In this document: positions 9,157 to 17,869 of the stretch, one piece after another
Position numbering within the stretch: position 1 is the first letter of the stretch
How the letters are laid out: each line of letters starts with the position of its first letter
Source: Bacteroides sp.
Lineage (GTDB): Bacteria; Bacteroidota; Bacteroidia; Bacteroidales; Bacteroidaceae
Direction: 5' to 3'
Assembly: GCF_030151085.1 (NCBI RefSeq)
Contig: NZ_JASLER010000056.1
Location: 186,001 to 250,000 of the forward strand
DNA length: 64,000 bases
Position numbers and translations under genes: made by a program
Notes under the pieces: model-generated
Seen by the model: only the letters and a program-made list of their open reading frames with translations
Databases searched by the model: none
What the model was told of the DNA's origin: nothing

Positions 9157-11088
9157 CTATTTGATAATAGCAGCATACCCACCGCCATCATACATCTTGA
9201 CGGTAATCTTGTCGCCCTGCTTCACCATGCGGGTCTTCTTGGCAAAGTCACGTGCATTGAGGTCTACATTGATACCGTCTTCCCAACTGGTCAGAGTCTT
9301 GGAGCCTTCAATGAAATCGAGTGATATCTCGAACGTTTGTCCTTTCTCACCTGTCATACCACCAATGTACCAAATATCACCATTGCGACGGGCAACCACA
9401 ATGTATTCGCCTACTGATGCTTTCAGTACCCGTGTTTCGTCCCAAACCACTGGCACCGGACTTAAGAAATCCATCGTCTTCTCTTCTCGGTAGTAGCTTG
9501 AAGGAGAATCGGCCAACATTTGCAACGGACTTTCATAGACTACGTACATGCCTAACTGATGGCAACGAGTACCAATAGTAGCAGGCAGATTGAACCATAT
9601 CTTATGGTCTTTCTCGTGCAAATTGAACATTCCGCCCGGTGTATAGTCCATAGGACCCGCAACCATACGGGTGAACGGCAAGGTTACATTATGTTTAGGA
9701 GTCACATAACTTGCCCATTTATGGTTCTCAAGACCGGCAACACCTTCCGATGTAAGTACGTGAGGGAAAGTCCTGCTCCATCCGGTAGGCTTATACGCTC
9801 CGTGGAAGTCAACCAACATTTTGTAATCGTATGCTTTTCGTGCCACCCGGTAGTAGAAATCGACTACACGTTGGTCGTCACGATTCATAAAATCAATCTT
9901 CAAGCCTTTGATGCCCCATTTGCTGTATTGTGCAAATGCCTCGTCCATCTTCTCCTCAAAAGGGACCCAGGAAACCCACAGAATAAGGTCTACATTCTTC
10001 TTCTTTCCATAAGCCACCAGTTCTTCCAAATCAATTGCGGGAATAGTCTTCGTAACATCCCATTCTTCCGACCATCCATCGTCAATCACTACATACTCGA
10101 TGCCATAGCAGGAGGCGAAGTCTATATAATATTTATAGGTATCGGTGTTAATGCCCGCTTTAAAGTCTACATCATATAAGATACATGCGTTGTACCAGTC
10201 CCACGCAATCTTACCGGGACGTACCCAAGAATAATCTTTGCCTTCAGCTTCAGGAGCAAGTTTGTAGATCAGTTGATTGGTTATCAAGTTAGCGTCATCT
10301 TCGGCTATAATCATAGCACGCCACGGATAATTGCGCGTACCGTTTACCTTAGCTATATAGTTGGCACGCTTCGTAGGGAAGCATTGGCGACCTTCAGTTT
10401 TCTCCTCTTCCAGAGCGAAAGCAGCAAACTTTCCACCTAATTCATTCTTGCCTTGCTTTTGCAGGAACATACCCGGATAGTTTTCCAAATCCGATTCACT
10501 AATAAAAAGGCGGGTCTTTTCATCTACTTTCACCAACATAGGGGTACTACAGAATTTATCCGTGGCAATCTCGGACAACTTCTTCTCGGGAAAAAGTGGC
10601 TGTTGTGGAGAAAGCATAGTGCGTTCTTCAGGAAAAAGAGTATTATAATCTTCGGGAAAAGCGTATGTAACCTCTTCGCTCATTACTTTCAGAGGGCGGC
10701 CGAAATCAGTGTGGAAACGATAGGCTACTCCATCATTATATACACGGAAATGCACATCGTAACCGGAAGACTTCAGAATCATTTCATTGTATTGATCACG
10801 AATCTCGGCACATTTCTGACGAACAACCGGCTTTAGAATGCGGTCAACAGAGAGGCGTTCTACCTTATTAACCCTCATATTCTGTCCGATAACAGTACCA
10901 TTATCAAAAGTCATAGACAAGGCGGAAGACGCAAGCACGTTCTTACCATTAAAATCGACGGAATAAGTAGTAGAAGTTCCTGTCTCGACATTGACAGCGA
11001 TACGTCCGTCGGGTGATTTTACTATATACTCTTTAGCAGAAAGATGACTCACACCAAGAGCAAAAAGAAGAATAAAAATGTTTCTCAT
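9157..11088 (-). CDS. GH97 glycoside hydrolase, retaining (alpha-galactosidase-like) type
   Basis: 643 residues from the ATG at 11088, where a signal peptide begins (MRNIFILLFALGVSHLSA). Longer in-frame readings add 40 residues without a signal and are rejected. GH97 features: N-terminal beta-sandwich, then a barrel with WDWYNACI, 'EYVVIDDGWSEEW', 'GLKIDFMNRDDQ' and 'VLTSEGVAGLENHKW', and a C-terminal beta domain. In GH97 the inverting alpha-glucosidases (SusB) lack the barrel Asp, whereas retaining alpha-galactosidases use it as nucleophile. Here Asp399 is present and Glu454 lies 55 residues on as the probable acid/base, so I favour alpha-galactosidase or a related retaining specificity. It is the first gene of the PUL1 operon and is driven by the promoter at 11117-11124 with the box array upstream. 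Confidence 0.9.
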   Translation of the reverse strand: MRNIFILLFALGVSHLSAKEYIVKSPDGRIAVNVETGTSTTYSVDFNGKNVLASSALSMTFDNGTVIGQNMRVNKVERLSVDRILKPVVRQKCAEIRDQYNEMILKSSGYDVHFRVYNDGVAYRFHTDFGRPLKVMSEEVTYAFPEDYNTLFPEERTMLSPQQPLFPEKKLSEIATDKFCSTPMLVKVDEKTRLFISESDLENYPGMFLQKQGKNELGGKFAAFALEEEKTEGRQCFPTKRANYIAKVNGTRNYPWRAMIIAEDDANLITNQLIYKLAPEAEGKDYSWVRPGKIAWDWYNACILYDVDFKAGINTDTYKYYIDFASCYGIEYVVIDDGWSEEWDVTKTIPAIDLEELVAYGKKKNVDLILWVSWVPFEEKMDEAFAQYSKWGIKGLKIDFMNRDDQRVVDFYYRVARKAYDYKMLVDFHGAYKPTGWSRTFPHVLTSEGVAGLENHKWASYVTPKHNVTLPFTRMVAGPMDYTPGGMFNLHEKDHKIWFNLPATIGTRCHQLGMYVVYESPLQMLADSPSSYYREEKTMDFLSPVPVVWDETRVLKASVGEYIVVARRNGDIWYIGGMTGEKGQTFEISLDFIEGSKTLTSWEDGINVDLNARDFAKKTRMVKQGDKITVKMYDGGGYAAIIK

Positions 11089-11116
11089 GCGGTTTTCTTT
11101 TTGAATTAGACTACCG

Positions 11117-11223
11117 CAAAAGTAACCGTATGAGTGGGGAAAGGCAGAAAAGATTGTCCGTAACACTATTCGTAATGTCCAACGGACTATCTCTAAAGTC
11201 CGAAACACTGCAAGAAAAGTCCG
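11117..11223 (-). promoter_or_regulatory. PUL1 operon promoter with four GTCC boxes at 21-bp spacing
   Basis: The minus-strand -7 box TACTTTTG lies at 11117-11124, predicting a start near 11110 and a 22-base leader. No -33 TTTG is found at the right distance, as expected for an activator-dependent promoter. Upstream, GTCC occurs at 11156, 11177, 11198 and 11219 on the plus strand, each exactly 21 bp from the next. Three of the four are GTCCG followed by A/T-A-A, and two continue as AACACT. This is a plausible binding array for the AraC-type domain of the PUL1 HTCS (inference). Confidence 0.6.
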
Positions 11224-11231
11224 AAAGTGGG

Positions 11232-12827
11232 CTACACCATATCGTCGCCCGTCTTCACAACCGCTACTTTTATTGTTTTATGGAATGGAATGAAGCAGCA
11301 AATTACTGCAATAATCAATGCAACTATCAATACATACCCTAAGATTTCCTTAATTCCCAGCAAAAGGGCTTGCTGCTGAAGAACGGAATAAAGATTATTG
11401 GTAGCTATCTGACTTGCCTCACTGAACTCATAACCTTGAGTGATGGCACTTTTCAAAGCCTGATTATATCGGTCTGCTGCAAGAGGAGTAGTCAGGGAAA
11501 TATTCTCGGAAAGGATATTCATATTCTTCATCTGAAGATAATAGAGCATATTACTGAAGAAGGAGGCACCGATAACCGGAGCAAGAACCGAACGGAAAGA
11601 AATCAGAAAGAAAGCATTGGACAACATTAGTTTCGGGTCAAGGTCTTCGACCACATAAACACCGAAAGCAATAAACAACGTCAGCATACCCAACCCACGA
11701 AAGAACATAGGAAGATAAAGCATTTCATAAGTGCTGTATGGGGTGACCCCAAAATAAAGAATACTCAGATAGATGACGTAACACATCATCCCTCCCGAAA
11801 TCAGAAACCGGAACCGCCACTGTTGCCAGCGAAACCACCAGAAACAGATGATAGCACCTACTATAAATCCCGGTAATAAAAACAGATTCAACCCATTGGC
11901 ATGCACGCTATCTATGCGGATAATGCTATTCATATAGTTAGTAACCAGCGAACTGGTAGCTGAAAGAAACATCACCAATATCATAAAGAAGTAACCTATG
12001 ACCGATTTATGATGTTTCATCGGTTTCAGACTGATGTAAGGTTTCTCCGATGTCTTTTGTCTATACAGGAAAAGATAAATGAGAATGGGAGTAGCCACCA
12101 CATAAATCACAATCTTGGGCGATGCAAACCAATCCAGCGTTTTGCCATATGTAAAGACGTAAATACTGAACAGTAATGCGCTTGCTATGAGCAAGATACT
12201 TTTCCAATCGATATCTCGGTAAGGAAAACTGATGGGCCGCTTGGCATATCGGAAGAACAACAATATAAATATCATAGCTACCAACATCAGCAGGATAGTA
12301 AAGTAATACATGTATTGCCATTGGTAATAATAAGCCAGTTGCGCCGTTAGAACTAAGGATATTTGTCCGCCGGAAAATACAATCGGATAAAAATAAGCAT
12401 AGAATTCGCTACGTACATTCTTGGGACTAAACAGTGGCTTTATCAGTATGATAAATTCCAGCATGATAAATGCTTTGAGGAAACCGATAAAGAAACTACA
12501 TACAATAATAATATCTATATTTCCGGTATGAGCACACCACAAACCAAAGAGAATCTGTAAAAATAAGTCGGTCAGTAACAATGTTTTTGGAGTTACCACT
12601 GCTAGCACTTTAGGTACGATTGGATAGGCAACTGCCATGCCGACGGAAGCAGCATAATACCCCATCGTGATGTCTTCGCTCAATATCCCTAGTGTATTAC
12701 TGACTTCGACCATACTCCCCGTATAAGCTCCATTCAGCATAATTACAGGTAGCATCACCACAAACATAGTGACAATACCTAACCATTGCGGAACCCAGGG
12801 ACGAATAGGAAGATTCAGTTTCAACAT
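11232..12827 (-). CDS. MFS drug exporter, inner-membrane component (EmrB/DHA2-like)
   Basis: 531 residues with about 14 hydrophobic segments, the count expected of the DHA2 branch of the major facilitator superfamily. The N-terminal part has the usual 'MLNGAYTGSMVEVSNTLGI...ITMGYYAASVGMAVAYPI' helix pair, and a long periplasmic stretch lies near residues 430-490. It is the last gene of a marR-tolC-emrA-emrB-type operon, starting 8 bp after the emrA-like stop. Together the three proteins should form a tripartite pump that exports hydrophobic compounds across both membranes. The substrate is unknown. Confidence 0.85.
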   Translation of the reverse strand: MLKLNLPIRPWVPQWLGIVTMFVVMLPVIMLNGAYTGSMVEVSNTLGILSEDITMGYYAASVGMAVAYPIVPKVLAVVTPKTLLLTDLFLQILFGLWCAHTGNIDIIIVCSFFIGFLKAFIMLEFIILIKPLFSPKNVRSEFYAYFYPIVFSGGQISLVLTAQLAYYYQWQYMYYFTILLMLVAMIFILLFFRYAKRPISFPYRDIDWKSILLIASALLFSIYVFTYGKTLDWFASPKIVIYVVATPILIYLFLYRQKTSEKPYISLKPMKHHKSVIGYFFMILVMFLSATSSLVTNYMNSIIRIDSVHANGLNLFLLPGFIVGAIICFWWFRWQQWRFRFLISGGMMCYVIYLSILYFGVTPYSTYEMLYLPMFFRGLGMLTLFIAFGVYVVEDLDPKLMLSNAFFLISFRSVLAPVIGASFFSNMLYYLQMKNMNILSENISLTTPLAADRYNQALKSAITQGYEFSEASQIATNNLYSVLQQQALLLGIKEILGYVLIVALIIAVICCFIPFHKTIKVAVVKTGDDMV

Positions 12828-12835
12828 GCGTCGTA

Positions 12836-13903
12836 TTAGTTTCTGAGCGCTTCCGTCTCTACCATCATACCTGCACGCAGACTTGCCATCTCTTCAGGGG
12901 TGGCATCATTCAATTCTATACGAACCGGAATTCGTTGCTGTACTTTCACAAAATTTCCGGCAGAGTTATCGGTAGGTACCAACGCATATTTCGAACCGGT
13001 AGCTTCGGATATAGCCGCCACCGTACCATTGAATATCTTACCTTGGAATGCATCAACTTTTATCTTCACTTTCTGTCCGATGAAGATATGGGCAATTTGT
13101 GTTTCTTTGTAATTGGCGGTTATCCATTTGTCATTACTCCTTACAAGGTAAGAAATGGCTTGTCCGTTCTGAACGAATTGCCCCGGTTCGAGCGTACGCC
13201 TTCCCATAAATCCGTCGTATGGAGCAATGAGGACGGTGTAGGAAAGATTCAGTTTAGCCATATCGAGGTCGGCTTCCTTGCGCAAGATATTGGCTTCTAC
13301 GCTGGTAGATTTCTTATTTGTTTCTGAATACTGGGACTTTGCTGCTTCTTTCTGCTGAAGAAGTGCCTCATAACGGGCTTTGGTAGCTTCAAAGCTTGCC
13401 TTCACTTGTTCGTACTGCTGCTGTGAAACCGATTCTTCTGCTAGCAAATTGGCATATCGCTTATATTCCTGCTCTTGTTGCCAAAGTTTGGCTTTGGTTT
13501 CGGCAATATTCGCATCTTGTATAGCAATGTTCACCTGTGAAGTCTGAATACCGGAATGGAGAACATCTTTAGAGCCCTTCGCATCCATTAGGGCGGCTTC
13601 GGCATCTTTCACTTTGATAAGATATTCACGGTTATCCAAAATGAGAAGCGTATCTCCGGCATGCACCTGCTGGTGTTCGGTGAAACGGACTTCTTTGATA
13701 TAGCCCGAGGCACGAACATTGAGCGGAGCAATATACTGGTCCACCATGGCATCATTGGTAATCTCGTAATTGAAATAACGCCAAAAATAGTTGACCGTCC
13801 ACGAGATGCCACTCAATACCAGAAGAATGCAAACGGTATTCAGGGTTATATTTCTGATTTTAAGTCTCTTCAGCTGCTTATGTTTCTTTGTTAAACTAGA
13901 CAT
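12836..13903 (-). CDS. HlyD/EmrA-family membrane fusion protein
   Basis: 355 residues. One N-terminal membrane helix (ITLNTVCILLVLSGISWTVNYFW, about 18-42) is followed by the first lipoyl half ('NVRASGYIKEVRFTEHQQVHAGDTLLILDNREY'), a long coiled-coil hairpin (about 85-200, rich in Gln, Glu, Ala, Lys), the second lipoyl half ('APYDGFMGRRTLEPGQFVQNGQAISYLV') and a beta-barrel domain. This is the periplasmic adaptor that links the MFS exporter encoded next to the TolC-like channel encoded before it. It starts 21 bp after the channel gene. Confidence 0.92.
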   Translation of the reverse strand: MSSLTKKHKQLKRLKIRNITLNTVCILLVLSGISWTVNYFWRYFNYEITNDAMVDQYIAPLNVRASGYIKEVRFTEHQQVHAGDTLLILDNREYLIKVKDAEAALMDAKGSKDVLHSGIQTSQVNIAIQDANIAETKAKLWQQEQEYKRYANLLAEESVSQQQYEQVKASFEATKARYEALLQQKEAAKSQYSETNKKSTSVEANILRKEADLDMAKLNLSYTVLIAPYDGFMGRRTLEPGQFVQNGQAISYLVRSNDKWITANYKETQIAHIFIGQKVKIKVDAFQGKIFNGTVAAISEATGSKYALVPTDNSAGNFVKVQQRIPVRIELNDATPEEMASLRAGMMVETEALRN

Positions 13904-13924
13904 ATATCGATCGCTTTAATGAAG

Positions 13925-15250
13925 TTAAAGATTTCCGCACGCACGTTGCAGTTCATAATAAGTATATACGGTCTGGCTGCGGGCAACAGTCAGTTGCAGA
14001 TCTGCCGTCAGTCTTACGCTACTTGCGTCCAGAAGGTCGGTCAGGATAGATAACTGATTCAGATAACGGTTCTGAACAATCCTGTAATTCTCTTCGGCTT
14101 GCCTGACGGATAGTTTCAATGCCTCTACCCTATCCAATGCTTCTTTGTGCCGGGTAAAGGCGGCGCGTACATTGATACGGATATCTTGCATCAGTTGTTC
14201 TTCTGCATTCTGCCGCAATTGGACTATCTGTTTCACCTCATGCATCCGGTGCTTGTTCTGATAAAGGGAAGAAAGATTATAGGAAAGACTTAGAGCTAGA
14301 TTCCAGTTATTATTATATAGATCGGCCATAGTACTGCTCAGCGGACGGGCCAACGTATTTCCGGCATGCAGCAGCACATTGGGCAGATAATTTGCTTTCG
14401 TCAGTTTAATATCATTCTCCGCCAGCCGGGTGTTCTGCCGGGCTATCTGCATACCGGGATAATTCTCGTAGGCAAGCTGGACATAGGTTTCATAATCCAG
14501 CAAATCAATAGTAGTATATAATAAGGTAGAATCAGGTACAATCAACAGCGATTCATCCAATCCCAACAATATATCCAGTTGTTGCGAAGCTATGGAAATA
14601 CTATTTTCTGCTTCCTGATAGGCTAGCCGGTCGTTCGTCAACTGTAGTTCACTGCGTATTTCATCGTTCCGGGTGACAAGTCCTTCTTTCTTCATTCGGC
14701 TGATATCTTTCAATCGTCGTTCAGATTCTTCGATATTCCGCGCCAAGACTTCCCGCTCTTTATAATAGCTGAATAATTCCATGTATTGCCCCAGCAATGC
14801 CAGTTTTATACCGGCCTCATCATTAGCTGTACTCAAGGAAGCAATTTGTCTCTGTATATCTGTTTTTCGGATAGTATGGTGTATCTTACCACCCTGATAG
14901 AGCGGTTGGGTCAGCTCTATATTATAATTCTGCGACCAGTTCGGTACGTCAGGACGTGTAGGATGTGCCAGTCCTCGTTGGAAGACAACAGGTTGCCCGA
15001 TAACTCCGGCAGTCGCACCTATTTGCACAGTAGGCAGGCGATTAGTATAGGCAGTCTTTTGCTGATCATTGGAAATGATTTCCCCTATCCGGTCGGCTTT
15101 CAGTTGGAGGCTATTCTCAATGCCTAAACGGAAAAGATCATCGACAGGAAGTACACGGGCAGGTTGTTGCGCAGCCATCTTCAATGAAGTCGCTAACAAC
15201 AATAATCCCAGAAAAAGCCTGTATTTCTTATAACTGACAGAATATCTCAT
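13925..15250 (-). CDS. TolC-like outer-membrane efflux channel
   Basis: 441 residues with signal peptide (LFLGLLLLATSLKMAAQ). It has the two repeated OEP (outer membrane efflux protein) halves with long helical stretches and 'GRxxxP'-type turns; 'ELTQPLYQGGKIHHTIRKTD' near 100 and 'ALSLSYNLSSLYQNKHRMHEVKQ' near 310 are typical. The start overlaps the end of marR by 23 bp, so the regulator and the pump are co-expressed. It would form the trimeric outer-membrane duct of the pump. Confidence 0.92.
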   Translation of the reverse strand: MRYSVSYKKYRLFLGLLLLATSLKMAAQQPARVLPVDDLFRLGIENSLQLKADRIGEIISNDQQKTAYTNRLPTVQIGATAGVIGQPVVFQRGLAHPTRPDVPNWSQNYNIELTQPLYQGGKIHHTIRKTDIQRQIASLSTANDEAGIKLALLGQYMELFSYYKEREVLARNIEESERRLKDISRMKKEGLVTRNDEIRSELQLTNDRLAYQEAENSISIASQQLDILLGLDESLLIVPDSTLLYTTIDLLDYETYVQLAYENYPGMQIARQNTRLAENDIKLTKANYLPNVLLHAGNTLARPLSSTMADLYNNNWNLALSLSYNLSSLYQNKHRMHEVKQIVQLRQNAEEQLMQDIRINVRAAFTRHKEALDRVEALKLSVRQAEENYRIVQNRYLNQLSILTDLLDASSVRLTADLQLTVARSQTVYTYYELQRACGNL

Positions 15251-15668
15251 CCAACTTCCTCAATTTTTGAACGCTTTCATTGATTTCGTCAACTCCCATG
15301 ATAGCACCAGCTTGTGTGTACACATCGTAAACCAACGGACGGACACGGGCACTAATTTCTTCACCTTCGGAAGTAAGATATACTAGACGGTTACGGCGGT
15401 CGGCAGGGTCTTCGCGACGTACAATCCAACCTTTCTTTTCAAGATTACCCATCAGATTTGTCAGACACGCCTTGTCTTTCGCTGTTTTTTCTGCCAAAAA
15501 CTGCTGGCTGATACCTTGCTGGTACCAGAGACTGCTCAAAATCTGGAGCATCTCAAACGTCATGTCGATATTATTCCGCTTCAAGACCCGCTGCAAGGCT
15601 TGGCGGAAAGCCATTCGAGTTTTCAGTAATTGCAGCATCAATTCACGGGCAGGTTCATAATTTCCCAT
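15228..15668 (-). CDS. MarR-family transcriptional regulator of the efflux operon
   Basis: 146 residues with the winged-helix plan of MarR: 'TFEMLQILSSLWYQQGISQQFLAEKTAKDKACLTNLMGNLEKKGWIVRREDPADRRNRLVYLTSEGEEI' contains the recognition helix and the DRR wing motif. It is the first gene of the efflux operon and overlaps tolC. MarR repressors usually bind a palindrome over their own promoter and release it on binding a ligand. Such a palindrome is present at 15714-15739. The ligand cannot be predicted. Confidence 0.93.
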   Translation of the reverse strand: MGNYEPARELMLQLLKTRMAFRQALQRVLKRNNIDMTFEMLQILSSLWYQQGISQQFLAEKTAKDKACLTNLMGNLEKKGWIVRREDPADRRNRLVYLTSEGEEISARVRPLVYDVYTQAGAIMGVDEINESVQKLRKLDEIFCQL

Positions 15669-15693
15669 AAGTCTCTCCTTTCTTTTTCGGGCA

Positions 15694-15739
15694 CAAAGGT
15701 AGATATTTACCCGTAATTAGTCAAATGTTTTACTAATTA
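15694..15739 (-). promoter_or_regulatory. marR operon promoter with palindromic operator over the -33 box
   Basis: On the minus strand, TACCTTTG (15694-15701) is the -7 box and TTTG (15722-15725) the -33 box, with a 20-bp spacer. A perfect inverted repeat, TAATTAGT at 15714-15721 and ACTAATTA at 15732-15739, brackets the -33 box. That position would let MarR block RNA polymerase, which suggests autorepression of the efflux operon. Confidence 0.68.
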
Positions 15740-15776
15740 GATTTCAAAAAAGAGAGACTATGCCCTGTAACCTAGA

Positions 15777-16406
15777 TTACTGTTCTATTTTCTGCTTGAC
15801 AAATTCCTCTATAAAATCGAGTGTTTTCTCAATACCCAATACGGATGAATCTATGCAGAGATGGTAAGTAGCAGCCGCTCCCCAAGTTTTAAAACTGTAA
15901 TAATTGTAGTACTCAGAGCGTCTTTTATCTGCTTTGTTCATCATATTTTCTGCTTCTTCCTCTGAGATGCCATGCGTCCTGCAAAGTCGTTCAATACGGG
16001 ATTCGGGAGAGGAAGAAATGAATACATTAACACATCGAGGATGTTCACGAAGAATATAATCGGCACAACGCCCTACAAACAAACAGGATTTTTCTTCTGC
16101 CAACCGGCGAATAACGTCGCTTTGTACTTTAAACAAGGCGTCATTGCTCAAACAATTGTTTGCCGGTATTGCACCTTCACTGATAAAAGGAAAACGCATG
16201 CCGAACAAACCGCCCATAATTCCTTGAGAAGCTTTCTCATCGGCCTTTTCAAAGAATTCACGACAAAGTCCGCTTTCTTCGGATGCCAGTCCTATCAATT
16301 CTTTATCATAAAAAGCAATTCCCAAACGGGCAGCTAGTTTTTCTCCGATCTCCCGTCCGCCGCTTCCCAACTGGCGACCTATATTTACTACGAATTTATT
16401 ATCCAT
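15777..16406 (-). CDS. Cytidylate kinase-like family protein
   Basis: 209 residues. It begins with a P-loop-like segment 'VVNIGRQLGSGGREIGEKLAARLGIAFYDKELI' and contains 'FVGRCADYILREHPRCVNVFISSSPESRIERLC', the plan of the cytidylate-kinase-like family (Cmk2 type) common in Bacteroides. It probably phosphorylates a nucleotide or small molecule with ATP; the substrate is not established for this family. The gene stands alone between the marR promoter and a DUF2809 gene. True cytidylate kinase would be encoded elsewhere. Confidence 0.8.
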   Translation of the reverse strand: MDNKFVVNIGRQLGSGGREIGEKLAARLGIAFYDKELIGLASEESGLCREFFEKADEKASQGIMGGLFGMRFPFISEGAIPANNCLSNDALFKVQSDVIRRLAEEKSCLFVGRCADYILREHPRCVNVFISSSPESRIERLCRTHGISEEEAENMMNKADKRRSEYYNYYSFKTWGAAATYHLCIDSSVLGIEKTLDFIEEFVKQKIEQ

Positions 16407-16493
16407 ATACCTGTTTATCTTATTAGTTGTAATAGCAAAAATAATTATTCTTATGGAATATCCGTACTAATTGAGCAAAAATCTTCCCTGGAT

Positions 16494-16889
16494 TCAGAAT
16501 TTGCTTCCTCGAGAAAAGGAAAAGCAATAATCTATAGCAGATACCAGCAATATCCCAACGGTATAACATACCATATCCGACCACAGAAAACCATGCCCAA
16601 AGATTAGTGCTCCAAGTGTAGTGTTCCGCACGCTATTCGCCCAATCTGCCTGATACAGTTGACTGATCTCTATACAATAGGAAAATAGCAAAGAGATTGC
16701 AGCTGCTTTAAGTATAGATACCGAAGGAAAAAGAAAACGTAGTCCGAAATATACCATAGCTGCCCAAAGAGTATCACCGGAGTATTCTGCCGGAAACTCG
16801 GGCAACATGTCACCATATTTTCGGGAAGCGAGCCCTAGTATTATTATAAGGAAGGTGACAACTAAATAAATCAAACGTTTGTATTTCAC
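16494..16889 (-). CDS. DUF2809-like small integral membrane protein
   Basis: About 131 residues when read from the GTG at 16889. No ATG is available at the 5' end; a longer reading from TTG at 16916 is possible. It has about four hydrophobic segments, with 'LGLASRKYGDMLPEFPAEYSGDTLWAAMVYFGLRFLFP' and 'LFSYCIEISQLYQADWANSVRNTTLGALIFGHGFLWSDMVCYTVG', which match the small DUF2809 membrane family as I remember it. Function is unknown. The start codon is the least certain part of this call. Confidence 0.68.
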   Translation of the reverse strand: MKYKRLIYLVVTFLIIILGLASRKYGDMLPEFPAEYSGDTLWAAMVYFGLRFLFPSVSILKAAAISLLFSYCIEISQLYQADWANSVRNTTLGALIFGHGFLWSDMVCYTVGILLVSAIDYCFSFSRGSKF

Positions 16890-17044
16890 ATCGTAGCATT
16901 TTAAAATGAAATACAAAATTATAAAATTTAGTCGATAACGAAGAATGGAAAATGATAAACTATCACCTTTATTCTTCTTAGGGGAAAGGTGAAAACCGTG
17001 TGAATACTTTACATTTTAAGCATCCATGCTCATCCTTGTTTTTT

Positions 17045-17125
17045 TCCGGCACCGAGGAAGGTCTTGTTCGTCGGTGTCGAGCAAGGGGTTCCTCGGTGCC
17101 GAACCCCACCTTCCTCGGTGCCGGA
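17045..17125. repeat. Nested GC-rich inverted repeat (CTCGGTGCCG element)
   Basis: Outer arms of 17 bp match perfectly (17045-17061 and 17109-17125). Inside lies a second hairpin, GGGGTTC at 17085-17091 with its complement at 17101-17107. The core CTCGGTGCC occurs at 17092-17100 and again at 17113-17121, and inverted in the left arm; an imperfect copy lies near 17070-17081. The element is far more GC-rich than its surroundings. It could be a structured RNA, a small mobile palindrome or a terminator. Confidence 0.7.
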
Positions 17126-17249
17126 GAAACACCCTACCCAGGAGGTACTCTGACGGGGGATGGCTCATTAGAGAGAGAACTTGATTAAATTTAAACATTA
17201 TCACATGGCCTTCTCAAAGATAGAATTGCTTGATTTAAAACGCTATTAA

Positions 17250-17290
17250 AAAAGCCAACTACCTGGATTTTACTCCAGATAGCCGGCTTC
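17250..17290 (-). terminator. Probable terminator of the DUF3836 gene
   Basis: An imperfect stem (about 17253-17267 with 17274-17288, loop TTTTAC) lies just past the stop of the leftward gene ending at 17309. On the minus strand it is followed by a run of T (the A-run at 17248-17253 on the plus strand), the usual form of an intrinsic terminator. Confidence 0.6.
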
Positions 17291-17308
17291 TCTTGATTAT
17301 TCTTATAC

Positions 17309-17734
17309 CTATTTTGTGCTTGCAAGCATCATGTTGACACTGCTGTCGTTCAATTCGTATACAGTCTTCTGTACATTGCTGTCGTAAGCATTGCTCTTGC
17401 TATTCCAGCAAGCGTAGTTCAGTTCAACTTCATTATCAGAGTATTCTACGTCGAGTTTAAAATAAGGAACCCAGGCTTCTTTCTCGCTGTTCCACTTGGA
17501 GGCTTCTTTGCTGGTCACACGGTTTTCGTTGTCGTAAGTATAAGTGTAACGCAGGTGGCGGAACAAGTGACCGTCTTCATTACGGAAGATATTCTTGGCA
17601 GTTATCAACTCGCCGGTCATCTCATTGTTGGTTACATACTGGGTAGGGTTGACTGCACTTGCTGAGAAGTTCATTACACTTGCCATTACTACTGCTAACA
17701 TTACAACTGCTTTGGAGATTAAATTCGTTTTCAT
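17309..17734 (-). CDS. Small secreted DUF3836-type protein
   Basis: 141 residues with a signal peptide (AVVMLAVVMASVMNFSASA). The mature part has the beta-rich 'YTYTYDNENRVTSKEASKWNSEKEAWVPYFKLDVEYSDNEVELNYACWNSKSNAYD' region, which resembles the YD-like strands of Bacteroides DUF3836 proteins. It is probably periplasmic or exported; function is unknown. It is a single gene with long non-coding flanks. Overlapping GTCCG/CGGAC palindromes lie about 140 bp upstream, which may bind a regulator. Confidence 0.82.
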   Translation of the reverse strand: MKTNLISKAVVMLAVVMASVMNFSASAVNPTQYVTNNEMTGELITAKNIFRNEDGHLFRHLRYTYTYDNENRVTSKEASKWNSEKEAWVPYFKLDVEYSDNEVELNYACWNSKSNAYDSNVQKTVYELNDSSVNMMLASTK

Positions 17735-17869
17735 AATCGTTATTTTTTTATTGTTATTACTTCGTTTTATGAAGAGGTGTTTTTGTCAACCGCCTTCGCC
17801 TATATATAGTCAATTCGCGTGCCAAACTCTTAATCAGCTGATTATCAATAATTATATAAAACGAAGCTA

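Larger units (their letters stand above)
16890..17308. other. Intergenic region with a GC-rich nested hairpin
   Basis: No gene was found in this gap of about 420 bp. Short open frames across 17000-17204 on both strands follow the palindromic element and look accidental. The left part is AT-rich, the centre holds the structured element at 17045-17125, and the right part contains a terminator-like stem for the DUF3836 gene. Confidence 0.7.

Noticed and set aside
11089..11208. Longer N-terminus for the GH97 protein
   Set aside because: It would cover the promoter box and GTCC boxes and lacks a signal sequence; the ATG at 11088 begins a typical signal peptide.
17000..17204. Two overlapping short open frames (about 62 codons on each strand)
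   Set aside because: They run through the palindromic element on opposite strands, have no family resemblance and no credible ribosome site.
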